Positions 25,548-34,241 of a stretch of 38,272 nt of DNA are shown here, one piece after another. A model generated the notes under the pieces. It was not told where the DNA came from. It worked only from the letters and a program-made list of their open reading frames with translations, and searched no databases. Position numbers and translations under genes: made by a program. How positions within the stretch are numbered: position 1 is the first letter of the stretch; every line of letters begins with the position of its first letter. The DNA comes from DATKBT01 sp035546295 (GTDB lineage: Bacteria > Acidobacteriota > Thermoanaerobaculia > Multivoradales > Multivoraceae). The DNA lies in contig DATKBT010000064.1 of NCBI GenBank assembly GCA_035546295.1, positions 1 through 38,272 of the forward strand, in the 5' to 3' direction.

Positions 25548-26570
25548 TCAGATGCGCTCGCGCGGGAGCGGGCGCTCCGGCACGTCCTCGAGCAGGCCGC
25601 CGTGACCGAGCTCCACCAGGTCCTCGCGACCCAGTTGCTCGCCGACCAGGAGGCGGGGCAGGACGAGGTCGACGATGTTGCGCTTGGCGCTGCGGGCACA
25701 TCCCGGGGCGCCGAGCACCGGCACCTCGCCGAGCCGGCCGATCATCACCAGGTTCCCGGGATCCACCGGCGCGCCGAACCAGACGACTTCGCCCTCCGCC
25801 TCGTCGAGCGCTCGGCAGGCCAGGTCGCTGCGGTCCTGGATCGCCGTCTCCCCGGCCATCACCACCAGCTCGATGCCCTGCTCGCGCTGCTCGCGGAGCG
25901 CCGCCGCCAGCGCCGACTGCACCGAGTCCTCGGCCGAGACCACGAAGTCGATCCGGTCGAGGCGGGAGCCCAGCCGTTCGAGCCGCTGCTCGAGCGCCGA
26001 GGCGAAGCTCGTCGTGGTGCGCTCGCGGGACGCCTCGGTGCCGCAGACCACCAGGCCCACGCGCCGGGCGGGCAGCGGTCGCACCTCGACCAGCGGACCG
26101 TGCTCTCGCCCCACTCGCACCGCCTCCTCGACCACCGCGCCCGGGACCGCGTAGGGCAGGATCTTGAGAGTGGCGACCATCTTGCCGCTCTCGGCGACCG
26201 AGCGGTCGCGGGCGGTCGCCAGCGTCACCCCCTCGAGCAGGTTGAGCCGGCGCAGAGCCTCGGCGTCGACTCGCACCACGCCCCTCTCGCGCGCATGGAG
26301 GTTCACCCGGCCGGTGGAGGGGCCCGAGCGGCGGAGCCCAGGCGCCGCGACCGCCTCGGCGATCCGGCGCGCAGCCTCCTCCTCGCCGACATCTCCGCTC
26401 TCGAGCTCGGCGACGTAGACCAGCTCGCGACCGAGTGAGCGCAGGCGCTCGACATCGGCGGCGGTCAGCGTCGCGCCCTTGCGCAGGACGCGACGTCCGT
26501 CGCGATCGAAGACGTTGTGCCCGAGGATCCGGCCGGCGGCCTCTTCGACGGGGACGGGTCCGAAATGCAT
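25548..26570 (-). CDS. molybdopterin-binding protein (MoeA/MoCF-like)
   Basis: About 340 residues. The N-terminus MHFGPVPVEEAAGRILGHN and the following DGRRVLRKGATLTAADVERL are typical of a MoeA-like group. In other bacteria this group is often fused to a MocA-type nucleotidyltransferase. The second half is a MoCF-type fold (VGLVVCGTEASRERTTTSF; ELVVMAGETAIQDRSD; VPVLGAPGCARSAKRN) expected to bind molybdopterin or its adenylated form. The nucleotidyltransferase partner is missing here. It may serve cofactor maturation for the molybdenum hydroxylase encoded at 4.7 kb. The ATG at 26570 is preceded by GGGAG. Cytoplasmic. Exact step uncertain. Confidence 0.75.
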   Translation of the reverse strand: MHFGPVPVEEAAGRILGHNVFDRDGRRVLRKGATLTAADVERLRSLGRELVYVAELESGDVGEEEAARRIAEAVAAPGLRRSGPSTGRVNLHARERGVVRVDAEALRRLNLLEGVTLATARDRSVAESGKMVATLKILPYAVPGAVVEEAVRVGREHGPLVEVRPLPARRVGLVVCGTEASRERTTTSFASALEQRLERLGSRLDRIDFVVSAEDSVQSALAAALREQREQGIELVVMAGETAIQDRSDLACRALDEAEGEVVWFGAPVDPGNLVMIGRLGEVPVLGAPGCARSAKRNIVDLVLPRLLVGEQLGREDLVELGHGGLLEDVPERPLPRERI

Positions 26571-26913
26571 GCTCTCCCGGGTCCTGGAGTGACGCCGTGA
26601 ACCTCGCCTGCCCTTCCGGGCTGACCGCTCTCGGGGCAATGCTCGGCGCCCGGCGCTCGCAGCTTAGCGGAGCCCGAGGGCGCCGCCGCGCGGACCGCGG
26701 CGCGGCCGAGCAACAGAAATGCCGGGGCGCGAGGCCGCGGGGGCGTTCGGTCTCGACCCCTCGCGGCCCCCCGCGGGAGGCCCACCCTCGAGAACCCACC
26801 GGCTGCTAGGATGCGACAAATCGTCACGATCGGCCCGGTCGCCGCCGCCGAACGGCGCAGGCGCCCCGTCTCCGGGCGGGATCGGAGCCGTCGATCGCGA
26901 GGAGCCGCTCGAC
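26571..26913. other. divergent intergenic region with long hairpin
   Basis: No CDS is supported in these 343 bases between the molybdopterin-binding gene and the acyl-CoA dehydrogenases. A stem of GGCCGCG+GGGG against CCCC+CGCGGCC (one bulge) spans 26733-26768. A -10-like TAGGAT lies at 26807-26812, about 100 bp before the dehydrogenase start. AGGAG at 26900-26904 is the likely ribosome site. Confidence 0.4.
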
Positions 26914-28152
26914 ATGGACATGACCTTCACCCCCGAGGACCATGCCTTTCGCGAGGAGGTGCGAAGCTTCATCGCCGCGGCGATGACGCCGGACATCCGG
27001 GAGGCCGCCGAGAAGGGCGGAGGCTTCTCGCACGAGCAGACGATGGAGTGGCATCGCATCCTCGCCGAGAAGGGCTGGTCGGCTCCCCACTGGCCGGAGG
27101 AGCACGGCGGGACCGGCTGGGACGCCACCAAGCGCTTCATCTTCAACGAGGAGATGGTCCACGCCAACGCCCCGAGCCTGTCCCCCTTCGGTCTCGGGAT
27201 GGTCGGGCCGCTGCTGATCCAGTTCGGCACCGAGGAGCAGAAGGCTCGCTTCCTACCCAAGATCCTCACCGGCGAGGAAACATGGTGTCAGGGCTACTCC
27301 GAGCCCAACGCCGGCTCCGACCTGGCCAGCCTCCAGCTCCGCGCCGACAAGGACGGGGACGACTACGTCCTCAACGGGCAGAAGACCTGGACCAGCGCCG
27401 CCCAGGACGCCGACTGGATCTTCCTGCTGTGCCGGACCAGCTCGGCGGGGCAGAAGCAGGACGGCATCACCTTCCTGCTCGCCGACATGAAGACCCCCGG
27501 CATCGAGGCCAAGCCGTTCCTGACTCTGGGCGGCACGCTCGCCTTCTGCGACACGTACTTCAGCGACGCGCGAGTGCCGCAGGCGAACCGGGTCGGCCCC
27601 GAAGGGGGCGGGTGGACGATGGCCAAGGCGCTGCTCGGGCACGAGCGCACGGGCATCGGCGGCATCAGCACCTCGGCGCGCTGGCTGTCGCAGGTCAAGC
27701 GCCTGGCGCGCGAGACGCCGGTGGGCGCAGGCACGCTGTGGGACGACGAGAGCTTTCGCCTTCGCCTCGCGCGCCTCGAGATGCGCCACCGCGCCCTGGC
27801 GATGGCCAACTACCGGACGCTCGCCGCCGCCCAGCTCGGCCACGCCCCCGGCCCGGAGAGCTCGATCCTCAAGCTGGTGGGCACCGAGCTGCTCCAGGAG
27901 GTCACCGAGCTCGCGCTCGACGCGCTGGGTCCCGCGGCCCAGGTCTGGCTCGGCGCGCCCGAGGGCGTCGTCCCCGACTTCGCGCGCCAGATGACCAGCG
28001 AGTTCAACTACCTGCGCGCAGCCACGATCTACGGCGGCTCGAACGAGATCCAGAAGAACATCATCTGCAAGGCGATCCTCGGCCTGCCGGATCCCCTCAG
28101 CATGCGGCGTCTCAAGACTCCGGAGCGCACCGCGCCGGCGGTCGCCGGCTGA
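26914..28152 (+). CDS. acyl-CoA dehydrogenase (first of a pair)
   Basis: A 412-residue FAD-dependent acyl-CoA dehydrogenase that introduces an alpha,beta double bond into an acyl-CoA. The N-terminal helical domain (FTPEDHAFREEVRSFI), the FAD/substrate segment WCQGYSEPNAGSDLASL and NGQKTWTSAAQDADWIF are all present. The C-terminal motif IYGGSNEIQKNIICKAILG is typical. At the position where MCAD carries its catalytic glutamate (YEGT) this protein has YGGS, so the base must lie elsewhere or in a partner. The start at 26914 follows AGGAG; an ATG two codons later is an alternative. A second dehydrogenase follows 43 bp downstream. This arrangement suggests a heteromeric enzyme as in steroid or branched acyl-CoA oxidation. 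Confidence 0.9.
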   Translation: MDMTFTPEDHAFREEVRSFIAAAMTPDIREAAEKGGGFSHEQTMEWHRILAEKGWSAPHWPEEHGGTGWDATKRFIFNEEMVHANAPSLSPFGLGMVGPLLIQFGTEEQKARFLPKILTGEETWCQGYSEPNAGSDLASLQLRADKDGDDYVLNGQKTWTSAAQDADWIFLLCRTSSAGQKQDGITFLLADMKTPGIEAKPFLTLGGTLAFCDTYFSDARVPQANRVGPEGGGWTMAKALLGHERTGIGGISTSARWLSQVKRLARETPVGAGTLWDDESFRLRLARLEMRHRALAMANYRTLAAAQLGHAPGPESSILKLVGTELLQEVTELALDALGPAAQVWLGAPEGVVPDFARQMTSEFNYLRAATIYGGSNEIQKNIICKAILGLPDPLSMRRLKTPERTAPAVAG

Positions 28153-28195
28153 CCGGGTCGGAACCACACGAGAGCGGAGGGGGCGAGCACCTGCA

Positions 28196-29350
28196 ATGGA
28201 CTTCGAGCTGAGCAAAGAGCAGAGGATGATCGTGGGCTCGGTGGCGACCTTCGTGAAGGAGGACTCGCCGGTCGAGCGGTTCCGCGAAATGCGCAACGAC
28301 GACCGCGGCTGGGACCCGGTGGTCTGGAAGCAGATGGGGGACTATGGCTGGCTGGCGATCGCGTTCTCCGAGGAGGACGGCGGCATCGGCGGCAGCTTTC
28401 TCGACATGGCGCTGATCCTCGAGCAGCTAGCGCACGGGCTGGTGCCCGAGCCCTACATCCCATCGGTGGTGCTCGCCGGCGGCCTGCTGGCGAGGCTGGG
28501 GTCCGCCGAGCAGAAGCAACGGGCGCTGCGCCCGATCCTCGACGGCGACGCCTCGGCGGCGCTCGCCTATGGCGAGCGCCAGAGCCGTTACGACCTCACC
28601 GATTGCCTGACGCGCGCCGAGAGGAGCGGCGACGGCTACCGTCTCGACGGCGAGAAGACCTGGGTGCTCAACGGGCACTCCGCCGATTGGCTGGTCGTCT
28701 CGGGGCGCACCGGCGGCTCTCAGCTCGATCGCGAAGGCCTCTCGCTCTTCCTAATCCCGGCGGACGCCGCCGGCATCACCAGGACTCCGGTGCGGGGGAT
28801 GGACGGGCAGCTGACCGCGTTCCTTCGCTTCGACGGAGTCGAGGTCGGCGCCGACGCGCTGCTGGGAACCGAGGGCCAGGGCGCCGACGCCCTCGAGTGG
28901 GCGATCGACCGCGCGGCCGCCGCCGCCTGCGCCGAGGGCCAGGGCCTGCTGCAGCAGATGTTCAGCCGCACCGTCGAGTACCTCAACCAGCGCGAGCAGT
29001 TCGGCGTCAAGATCGGCAGCTTTCAGGCGCTCCAGCACCGCGCTGCCGACATGTTCGCCGAGGTCGAGCTGTGCAAGGGGACCATGATCCTGGCTGCGCT
29101 CGAGGCTGACAGCGACGACGCCGAGAAGCGCCGCGCCGAGATCTCGGCCGCCAAGCTCCAGCTCTCCGACGGCGGCTGGTACGTGCAGGAGAACGCGATC
29201 CAGCTCCACGGCGGCGTCGGCGTCACCGACGAGCAGGACGTCGGCCTCTACTTCAAGCGCCTGCGGGTGCTACAGGGACTGTTCGGCGACGCCGACCACC
29301 ACGTCGGGCGCTACGCCCGAAGCTCTCGTTTCGTCGGCGCCGCCTCCTGA
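28196..29350 (+). CDS. acyl-CoA dehydrogenase (second of a pair)
   Basis: A 384-residue acyl-CoA dehydrogenase with the N-terminal domain MDFELSKEQRMIVGSVATFV, the middle-domain text GEKTWVLNGHSADWLVVSGR, and the C-terminal QFGVKIGSFQALQHRAADM plus IQLHGGVGVTDEQDVGLYFK. It diverges strongly from the upstream paralogue and lacks its YGGS segment. The two are more likely partner subunits of one alpha/beta enzyme, or act in sequence, than redundant copies. It is probably translated from the same mRNA. Expected partner: electron-transfer flavoprotein, not encoded in the window. Acyl substrate unknown. Confidence 0.88.
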   Translation: MDFELSKEQRMIVGSVATFVKEDSPVERFREMRNDDRGWDPVVWKQMGDYGWLAIAFSEEDGGIGGSFLDMALILEQLAHGLVPEPYIPSVVLAGGLLARLGSAEQKQRALRPILDGDASAALAYGERQSRYDLTDCLTRAERSGDGYRLDGEKTWVLNGHSADWLVVSGRTGGSQLDREGLSLFLIPADAAGITRTPVRGMDGQLTAFLRFDGVEVGADALLGTEGQGADALEWAIDRAAAAACAEGQGLLQQMFSRTVEYLNQREQFGVKIGSFQALQHRAADMFAEVELCKGTMILAALEADSDDAEKRRAEISAAKLQLSDGGWYVQENAIQLHGGVGVTDEQDVGLYFKRLRVLQGLFGDADHHVGRYARSSRFVGAAS

Positions 29351-29456
29351 CGGTGCTGCTCGCGAGCTTCGTCCAAGGTCCGGCCGGCGAGCCCCGGTTC
29401 ATCGCGCCCGAAGCTCGGCCGCGCTGGCCTCCACGCCGGACGCGATCCCCCCGCCA

Positions 29457-29897
29457 TCACCAGTTCCCCTCGTTGGGCATCGACGCCCAGGGCTCCTGGA
29501 CCGGCCTGGAGTCTCCGCGCTGGAGCAGCTCGATCGAGATCCCGTCAGGCGAGCGGATGAACGCCATGCGCCCATCCCGCGGGGGGCGATTGATCGTCAC
29601 GCCGGCGTCCATCAGCCCCTGGCAGGTCGCGTAGATGTCGTCGACCTGGTACGCGAGGTGACCGAAGTTGCGTCCGCCCCGGTACTCCTCGGAATCCCAG
29701 TTGAAGGTCAGCTCCAGCAGCGGCGACCTCTGCGCGCGAGCGCGCACGGCGTCTCCCGGTGCGGCCAGGAAGATCAACGTGAAGCGCCCCGACTCGCTGT
29801 CGTGCCGCCGGATCTCCACCATCCCGAGCTTCTTGCAGTAGAAGTCGAGCGACTCGTCGACCTCGCTCACGCGCACCATCGTGTGCAGGTACTCCAC
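29457..29897 (-). CDS. gloA: glyoxalase I (VOC family)
   Basis: A 146-residue lactoylglutathione lyase-like protein converting the methylglyoxal-glutathione hemithioacetal. All four metal ligands align with the E. coli Ni-type GloA: H5 (YLHTMVRV), E62 (LLELTFNWD), H80 (FGHLAYQVDD) and E123 (SIELLQ). The rest of the sequence is also close to the small bacterial type. It starts at GTG 29897, eight bases after AGGAGG on the minus strand. The C-terminus (PWASMPNEGNW) extends slightly beyond the E. coli protein. It is divergent from the BlaI gene. If the organism lacks glutathione, another thiol or substrate would apply. Confidence 0.88.
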   Translation of the reverse strand: MEYLHTMVRVSEVDESLDFYCKKLGMVEIRRHDSESGRFTLIFLAAPGDAVRARAQRSPLLELTFNWDSEEYRGGRNFGHLAYQVDDIYATCQGLMDAGVTINRPPRDGRMAFIRSPDGISIELLQRGDSRPVQEPWASMPNEGNW

Positions 29898-29976
29898 CGG
29901 TCATGCCTCCTTCCACCCTTTGTTTGCCGTCGATTGCTCGCCTCCTGCGAGACAGCCGGCTTGCTCGAGAAGCCTC

Positions 29977-30005
29977 TTGCCAAAAAAATAGCATCATGCT
30001 AAAAA
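29977..30005 (+). promoter_or_regulatory. promoter with embedded palindromic operator for BlaI/M56 operon
   Basis: TTGCCA (29977-29982), a 17-bp spacer, then TAAAAA (30000-30005) make a good sigma70-type promoter in an AT-rich island. A perfect 13-bp palindrome, TAGCATCATGCTA (29989-30001), fills the spacer and overlaps the -10. A repressor bound there would block RNA polymerase. BlaI/MecI/CopY repressors bind short dyads of similar form near their own promoters, so autoregulation is likely. Confidence 0.6.
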
Positions 30006-30092
30006 ACTGACATCGCGCCTCCGTCGTCTCACCCGGCGTGGCGCGCCGCCGAGTCCACTGACGACGAGGTTACCCGCAAGCCAGGGCCGACG

Positions 30093-30482
30093 ATGAACGA
30101 GGACGAACGAAACCTGCTGAGCCGTCGCGAGCGGCAGATCCTGGACATCGTCTATCGCCTCGAGCAGGCCACCGTCTCCCAGGTCCGCGAGCAGCTCCCC
30201 GAGCCCCCCTCCTACTCCGCGGTGCGCGGGCTGATGCGGATCCTCGAGGAGAAGGGCCATCTCGGCCATCGCCAGGACGGGCCCCGTTACGTCTACTCCG
30301 CGACGGTTCCGCGCGACGAGGCCCGCCGCTCGGCGATGAGCCACCTGGTGTCGACCTTCTTCGACGGTTCGGTCGAGGGTGCGGTCGCGACGCTCCTCGA
30401 CCTCGACTCGACCGAGGTCGACTCCGAGACCTACGACCGGCTCGCCGAGCTGATCGAGCGGGCGCGGGAGGAGGGGCGGTGA
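30093..30482 (+). CDS. BlaI/MecI/CopY-family repressor
   Basis: A 129-residue winged-helix repressor. LSRRERQILDIVYRLEQATVSQVREQL is the N-terminal HTH region. SAVRGLMRILEEKGHLGHRQDGPRYVYSA is the recognition helix and wing, and MSHLVSTFFDGSVEGAVATLL begins the dimerisation and cleavage region. In the family, the repressor is inactivated when a partner M56 membrane protease is triggered. The stop codon overlaps the GTG of the M56 gene by three bases, so the pair is translationally coupled. Its operator is probably the palindrome at 29989-30001. Confidence 0.93.
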   Translation: MNEDERNLLSRRERQILDIVYRLEQATVSQVREQLPEPPSYSAVRGLMRILEEKGHLGHRQDGPRYVYSATVPRDEARRSAMSHLVSTFFDGSVEGAVATLLDLDSTEVDSETYDRLAELIERAREEGR

Positions 30483-32689
30483 CCGTGCTCGGCGATCTCT
30501 CGAGCGCGGCCCTGCTCCAGCTCCTGGCGCGTTTCCTGCTGGGCGGCGCGCTCGTCCTGGTGGCCGCCTCGGCGCTCGCGCGCTGCTCGAAAGCAGGCCT
30601 GGAGCGCCAGCGGGTGTGGAGCGGCGCTCTCGCTCTGCTGCTCCTCCTGCCGGCGCTGTCCGTGGCGCTGCCCTCGATCTCGATCCCGCTCCCGATCCCC
30701 GATCTCGGCGTGCTGGGCGGGCCTTCAGCCGACTCCGGCGGCTCGACGGCTCATGACACCTCGATCCCCGGCGCGTCGCTCCTCGGCGCAGCCCTCTCGA
30801 CGGAGCGTCCCGGGTCGAGGCCGCAGGGCCCCGCTGGCGCCTCCGCGTCGTCCGGGTCGTCCTTCGCGACCGCGCCCTCCGCCATCGGCCTCGGCGTCGC
30901 GGCGGCCCTCGGGCTCCTGTGGGCGGTGGGCGCCACGCTGCTGCTCGCTGGCGTCGTCCGTTCCCAGCTCGCCCTCCGCCGGCTGGCGCGCCGCGCGCGA
31001 GACGTCACCGACCCCGCCTGGCGCTCGGAGCTCGACGCGCTCTGTCGGGAGCTCGCTCTCGAACGACCGGTCCGGCTGATCGACGATCCGTCGGTGCGAA
31101 CGCCGATGACCTGGGGAGTGCGCTCGCCCGTGATCGCGCTTCCGGCCGCCGCCGCCTCCTGGAGGGCTCGGGATCGACGGGTCGTGCTGCTCCACGAGCT
31201 CGCCCACGTCGTGCGCCGAGATGCGCCGCGCCTGCTCGCCGCTCGCCTGGCCTGCATCCTCCACTGGCCCGATCCGCTCGCCTGGCGAGCCCTCGGTCGG
31301 CTCGCCGTGGAGCACGAGATCGCCTGCGATCGCTGGGTGCTCGACCACGGCGTCAGACCCTCCTCCTACGCGCGCCAGCTCGTCTCGCTGGCTCGCCATC
31401 GAACCACCCCCCATCTCTCCGGCGCCCTCGCGATGGCCCGGAGAACCAGCCTGGAGGTCCGCGTGCTGTCCATCCTCGATCCTGGCTCCAGCGACTTCGC
31501 AAGAGGCGCCCGGCGCCGCAGCCTCGTCGCGCTCGTCGCCCTCGTCCTGATCGCCGGCGGCATCGCGGCGCTCACCCCCTCCCGCCCTGCCGAGGCGGTC
31601 GTCCGCGCTCCGCTTCCCCAGTCGTTCCCCCTGGTGGGAGGAGTGCTGCCGGTCTCCGCGCGTCGCGCCGTCCAGCCGCCGCAGGGCGAGGTCGCGCAGA
31701 GCCTGTCCGAGGTGCTGGCCGCGGCACGGGAGGTGGAAGCCCAGATGGAGGTCCACGAGGAACGGATGCGAGAGGTCGAGCGGGAAATGGAGCGGGCGAT
31801 GGCGCCTCTCGAAGGGCTCGAGGCGCGGCTCGAGCCGCACGAGGAAGAGCTGCGCCGCCTCGAGCTCGAGCAGCGGCGGCTCGCCGAGCCCGTGATGCAG
31901 CTCGAGCGCGAGCTCCAAGCCGCGCACCGGGATCGGCTCTCCGAAGCCGAGCGGCGTCTCGAGGAGGCGCATCGAGAGCTCGAGCGGGAGCGCGAGCCGT
32001 TGGTGGGCGAGCTCGAGTCCCTCCAGAGGGAGCTCGAACGCTTGGTCGAGAGCGCAGTCGAGCCGCTCGAGCACAACGAGCGGATGAGCGAGCCGGTGCA
32101 GCGCCGAGTCGAGGAGATCCAGGCCCAGATGGAGCCCCTCCACCGCCGCATCGAGGAGCTGCATCTCGAAACGGAGCCGATGCAGCGTGATCTCGAGGCC
32201 GCGGTTCGGGAGCTCGAGCCTCGCCAGCGCGAGCTCGAGGCGGCGATGCGATCGCTCGAACCGCACTCTCACGAGGTGGAGGAGGTCCACCGCCGGATGC
32301 AGACCGTCCACCGCGAGATGCAGCGGGCCCACCGGGAGCTCGAGCCCTTCCACCGGCGCCTGGAGGAGATCCACCGGGAGATGGAGCCGCTCCATCAGCA
32401 AATGGAGAAGGCCCATCGGAGGCTCGAGAGTGCCGTGGCCGGCGAGCTGCGAGAGGTCCTGGCCAGGGGGCTGGCCGAGCTGAGCCTCTCCGATGCCACG
32501 CTCGAACGAGCGACCGAGCAGGTGAGCCACGCCGTCGACATCCGCATCGACGACAACCGGCTGCGCCTGCGCGCCTCCGGAGCCGAGCTGCGCGAGTTGC
32601 TCGCCGAGGTCACTGGCGTCGCCGAGACCCACCCCGCGATCGAGGACACGGTCGACGCGCTGCTCGACCTCGACACGCGCATCCACTAG
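30479..32689 (+). CDS. M56 (BlaR1-like) metallopeptidase with long coiled-coil region
   Basis: A 736-residue membrane protease. Three or more hydrophobic helices lie in residues 1-160. The zinc site is H239-E240-L-A-H243 (LLHELAHVVRRD) with a downstream ligand region VEHEIACDRW (E278/E280). A further helix at about 350-370 (LVALVALVLIAGGIAAL) precedes the C-terminal region. BlaR1 proteins carry a penicillin-binding sensor there. This protein instead has about 250 residues of charged coiled coil (405-655), including eight exact 14-residue units (538-649). A small tail of about 80 residues follows. Sensing is therefore not beta-lactam binding in the known way; the signal is unknown. GTG start, coupled to blaI-like gene. 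Confidence 0.88.
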   Translation: MTVLGDLSSAALLQLLARFLLGGALVLVAASALARCSKAGLERQRVWSGALALLLLLPALSVALPSISIPLPIPDLGVLGGPSADSGGSTAHDTSIPGASLLGAALSTERPGSRPQGPAGASASSGSSFATAPSAIGLGVAAALGLLWAVGATLLLAGVVRSQLALRRLARRARDVTDPAWRSELDALCRELALERPVRLIDDPSVRTPMTWGVRSPVIALPAAAASWRARDRRVVLLHELAHVVRRDAPRLLAARLACILHWPDPLAWRALGRLAVEHEIACDRWVLDHGVRPSSYARQLVSLARHRTTPHLSGALAMARRTSLEVRVLSILDPGSSDFARGARRRSLVALVALVLIAGGIAALTPSRPAEAVVRAPLPQSFPLVGGVLPVSARRAVQPPQGEVAQSLSEVLAAAREVEAQMEVHEERMREVEREMERAMAPLEGLEARLEPHEEELRRLELEQRRLAEPVMQLERELQAAHRDRLSEAERRLEEAHRELEREREPLVGELESLQRELERLVESAVEPLEHNERMSEPVQRRVEEIQAQMEPLHRRIEELHLETEPMQRDLEAAVRELEPRQRELEAAMRSLEPHSHEVEEVHRRMQTVHREMQRAHRELEPFHRRLEEIHREMEPLHQQMEKAHRRLESAVAGELREVLARGLAELSLSDATLERATEQVSHAVDIRIDDNRLRLRASGAELRELLAEVTGVAETHPAIEDTVDALLDLDTRIH
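32090..32425 (+). repeat. eight 42-bp units encoding a 14-residue coiled-coil repeat
   Basis: Inside the M56 gene, eight consecutive units of exactly 14 codons encode EPxxRRxEExHxEx. Examples are EPVQRRVEEIQAQM, EPLHRRIEELHLET, EPFHRRLEEIHREM and EPLHQQMEKAHRRL. Seven units start with Glu-Pro; the sixth (QTVHREMQRAHREL) does not. Two heptads per unit keep the coiled-coil register, and a proline recurs at a fixed position. A further 14-residue EP unit (EPLVGELESLQREL) occurs upstream, out of the array. Confidence 0.9.
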
Positions 32690-32932
32690 CGCGCCTCGCC
32701 GACGACTCGGGCCATCGCAGCCGCTGGGCGTACGCAGGCCACGGAGGGTGAGCTCTCCGGCGCCGAGGCACCGCGGATCGAGGAATCGGGCAGGATCCAG
32801 GAATCGCGGCCGACCGAGGACGAGGCGCGATCTCAGCATCAGGCCGATCGAAAGCTGGCGCCGCCGGGGACCGAAGCCATGCGGTATCGTGCGAGCCTCA
32901 CCCCGTTCATGCGGGCGCTCGGGAGGCTCTGA

Positions 32933-34090
32933 ATGGATCGACGGAAGTTCCTGCGCTCGACCGCCGCCGCCACCGGCGCGCTGGCGTTCTCCGGTTGCCA
33001 AGAGACGCCCGAGAGAGAGCCTCGACCCGCAGCGACGCCGGCCTCCGAAGCGCCGGCGCCTCCCCTCCCCGCCTCTCCGGCCGGCGAGCCCGAGGGGCGC
33101 TCGGGCGGCGCGCTCGGCGGCTCGCCGCCGGTCGTCATCTCGAGCGCCAACGGCCTGCAGGCGATCGAGCGGGCGATGACCATGATCCGCGCCGGCGAGG
33201 ACACGCTCGAGGCGGTGGTGTCGGGAGTCAACCTGGTCGAGGAAGACCCGAAGGACATGTCGGTGGGCTACGGCGGGCTGCCCAACGAGGACGGCGTCGT
33301 CCAGCTCGACGCCTCGGTGATGCACGGACCGACGCGCGGCGCCGGAGCGGTCGCCGCGATCGAGGACATCCTCCACCCCTCGCGGGTCGCCAAGCAGGTG
33401 ATGGAGAACACCGACCACGTGCTGCTGGTCGGCCGCGACGCCACCCGTTTCGCGGTGCGCATGGGCCACCAGACGCAGAACCTGCTGACGCCCGAGGCGC
33501 GCGAGAAGTGGCTCGAGTGGAAGCGGAGCCTGAGCGTCGAGGACGACTGGATCGACCCGGCGGAGCGCCTTCCCGCGCTCGCCGTCGCCGGTAGCGGAGG
33601 CTTCACCGAGCGCGAGCACGGCACCATCAACTGCAACGCGATCGACCAGCGCGGCGACATCTCCGGGGTCACCACCACCAGCGGCCTGTCGTGGAAGATC
33701 CCGGGCCGCGTCGGCGACTCGCCGATCCTGGGCGCCGGCCTCTACGTCGACAACGACGTCGGCGCCTGTGGCAGCACCGGCCGCGGCGAGGCGAACCTCA
33801 AGACCTGCGCCAGCTTCCTCGGAGTCGAGCTCATGCGCCAGGGGCTCTCGCCCGAGGAGGCCGGCCTGCGCGTCCTCGAGCGCATCGCCGAGAACACCGT
33901 CGAGCCCTATCTCCTCAATGACGACGGGCGCCCCAACTTCCAGGTCAACTTCTACCTGCTCGACAAGCGCGGCCGCTTCGCGGGCGTCGCGATGTGGAGC
34001 GGAGCGAAGTTCGCCGCGCACGACGGCAAGGCGGCCCGGCACTACGAGAGCGCCTATCTGTACCGGCGCCCGGAGCCGACGAGCGGCTAG
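32933..34090 (+). CDS. N4-(beta-N-acetylglucosaminyl)-L-asparaginase-like Ntn hydrolase
   Basis: A 385-residue glycosylasparaginase-family hydrolase. It begins with a twin-arginine signal (DRRKFLRSTAAATGALAF) and a lipobox-like FSGC, so export by Tat as a lipoprotein is likely. A Pro/Ala/Glu-rich linker (about 25-65) precedes the mature domain. The autocatalytic threonine is probably T231 in EHGTINCNAID. Further motifs are VGYGGLPNEDGVVQLDAS and VDNDVGACGSTGRGE. Family members self-cleave and hydrolyse the GlcNAc-Asn bond of glycoasparagines. Here the residue before the threonine is Gly rather than the usual Asp, so processing may differ. A -10-like TATCGT is at 32885-32890. No close operon partner. 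Confidence 0.88.
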   Translation: MDRRKFLRSTAAATGALAFSGCQETPEREPRPAATPASEAPAPPLPASPAGEPEGRSGGALGGSPPVVISSANGLQAIERAMTMIRAGEDTLEAVVSGVNLVEEDPKDMSVGYGGLPNEDGVVQLDASVMHGPTRGAGAVAAIEDILHPSRVAKQVMENTDHVLLVGRDATRFAVRMGHQTQNLLTPEAREKWLEWKRSLSVEDDWIDPAERLPALAVAGSGGFTEREHGTINCNAIDQRGDISGVTTTSGLSWKIPGRVGDSPILGAGLYVDNDVGACGSTGRGEANLKTCASFLGVELMRQGLSPEEAGLRVLERIAENTVEPYLLNDDGRPNFQVNFYLLDKRGRFAGVAMWSGAKFAAHDGKAARHYESAYLYRRPEPTSG

Positions 34091-34241
34091 CGGAGACCTC
34101 CGAATTGCCGAGTCATTCCGGCGGGCCTCCTCGAGCGCCCGGGGACTGCAGCGCGTTGCGATCCGTCGCCGAGGCACGGCGTGACGAGACTCGATGTGCG
34201 CGTTCTCTGCTCCGAGGCGTTCGAAAGACCGAGGTGACCCC

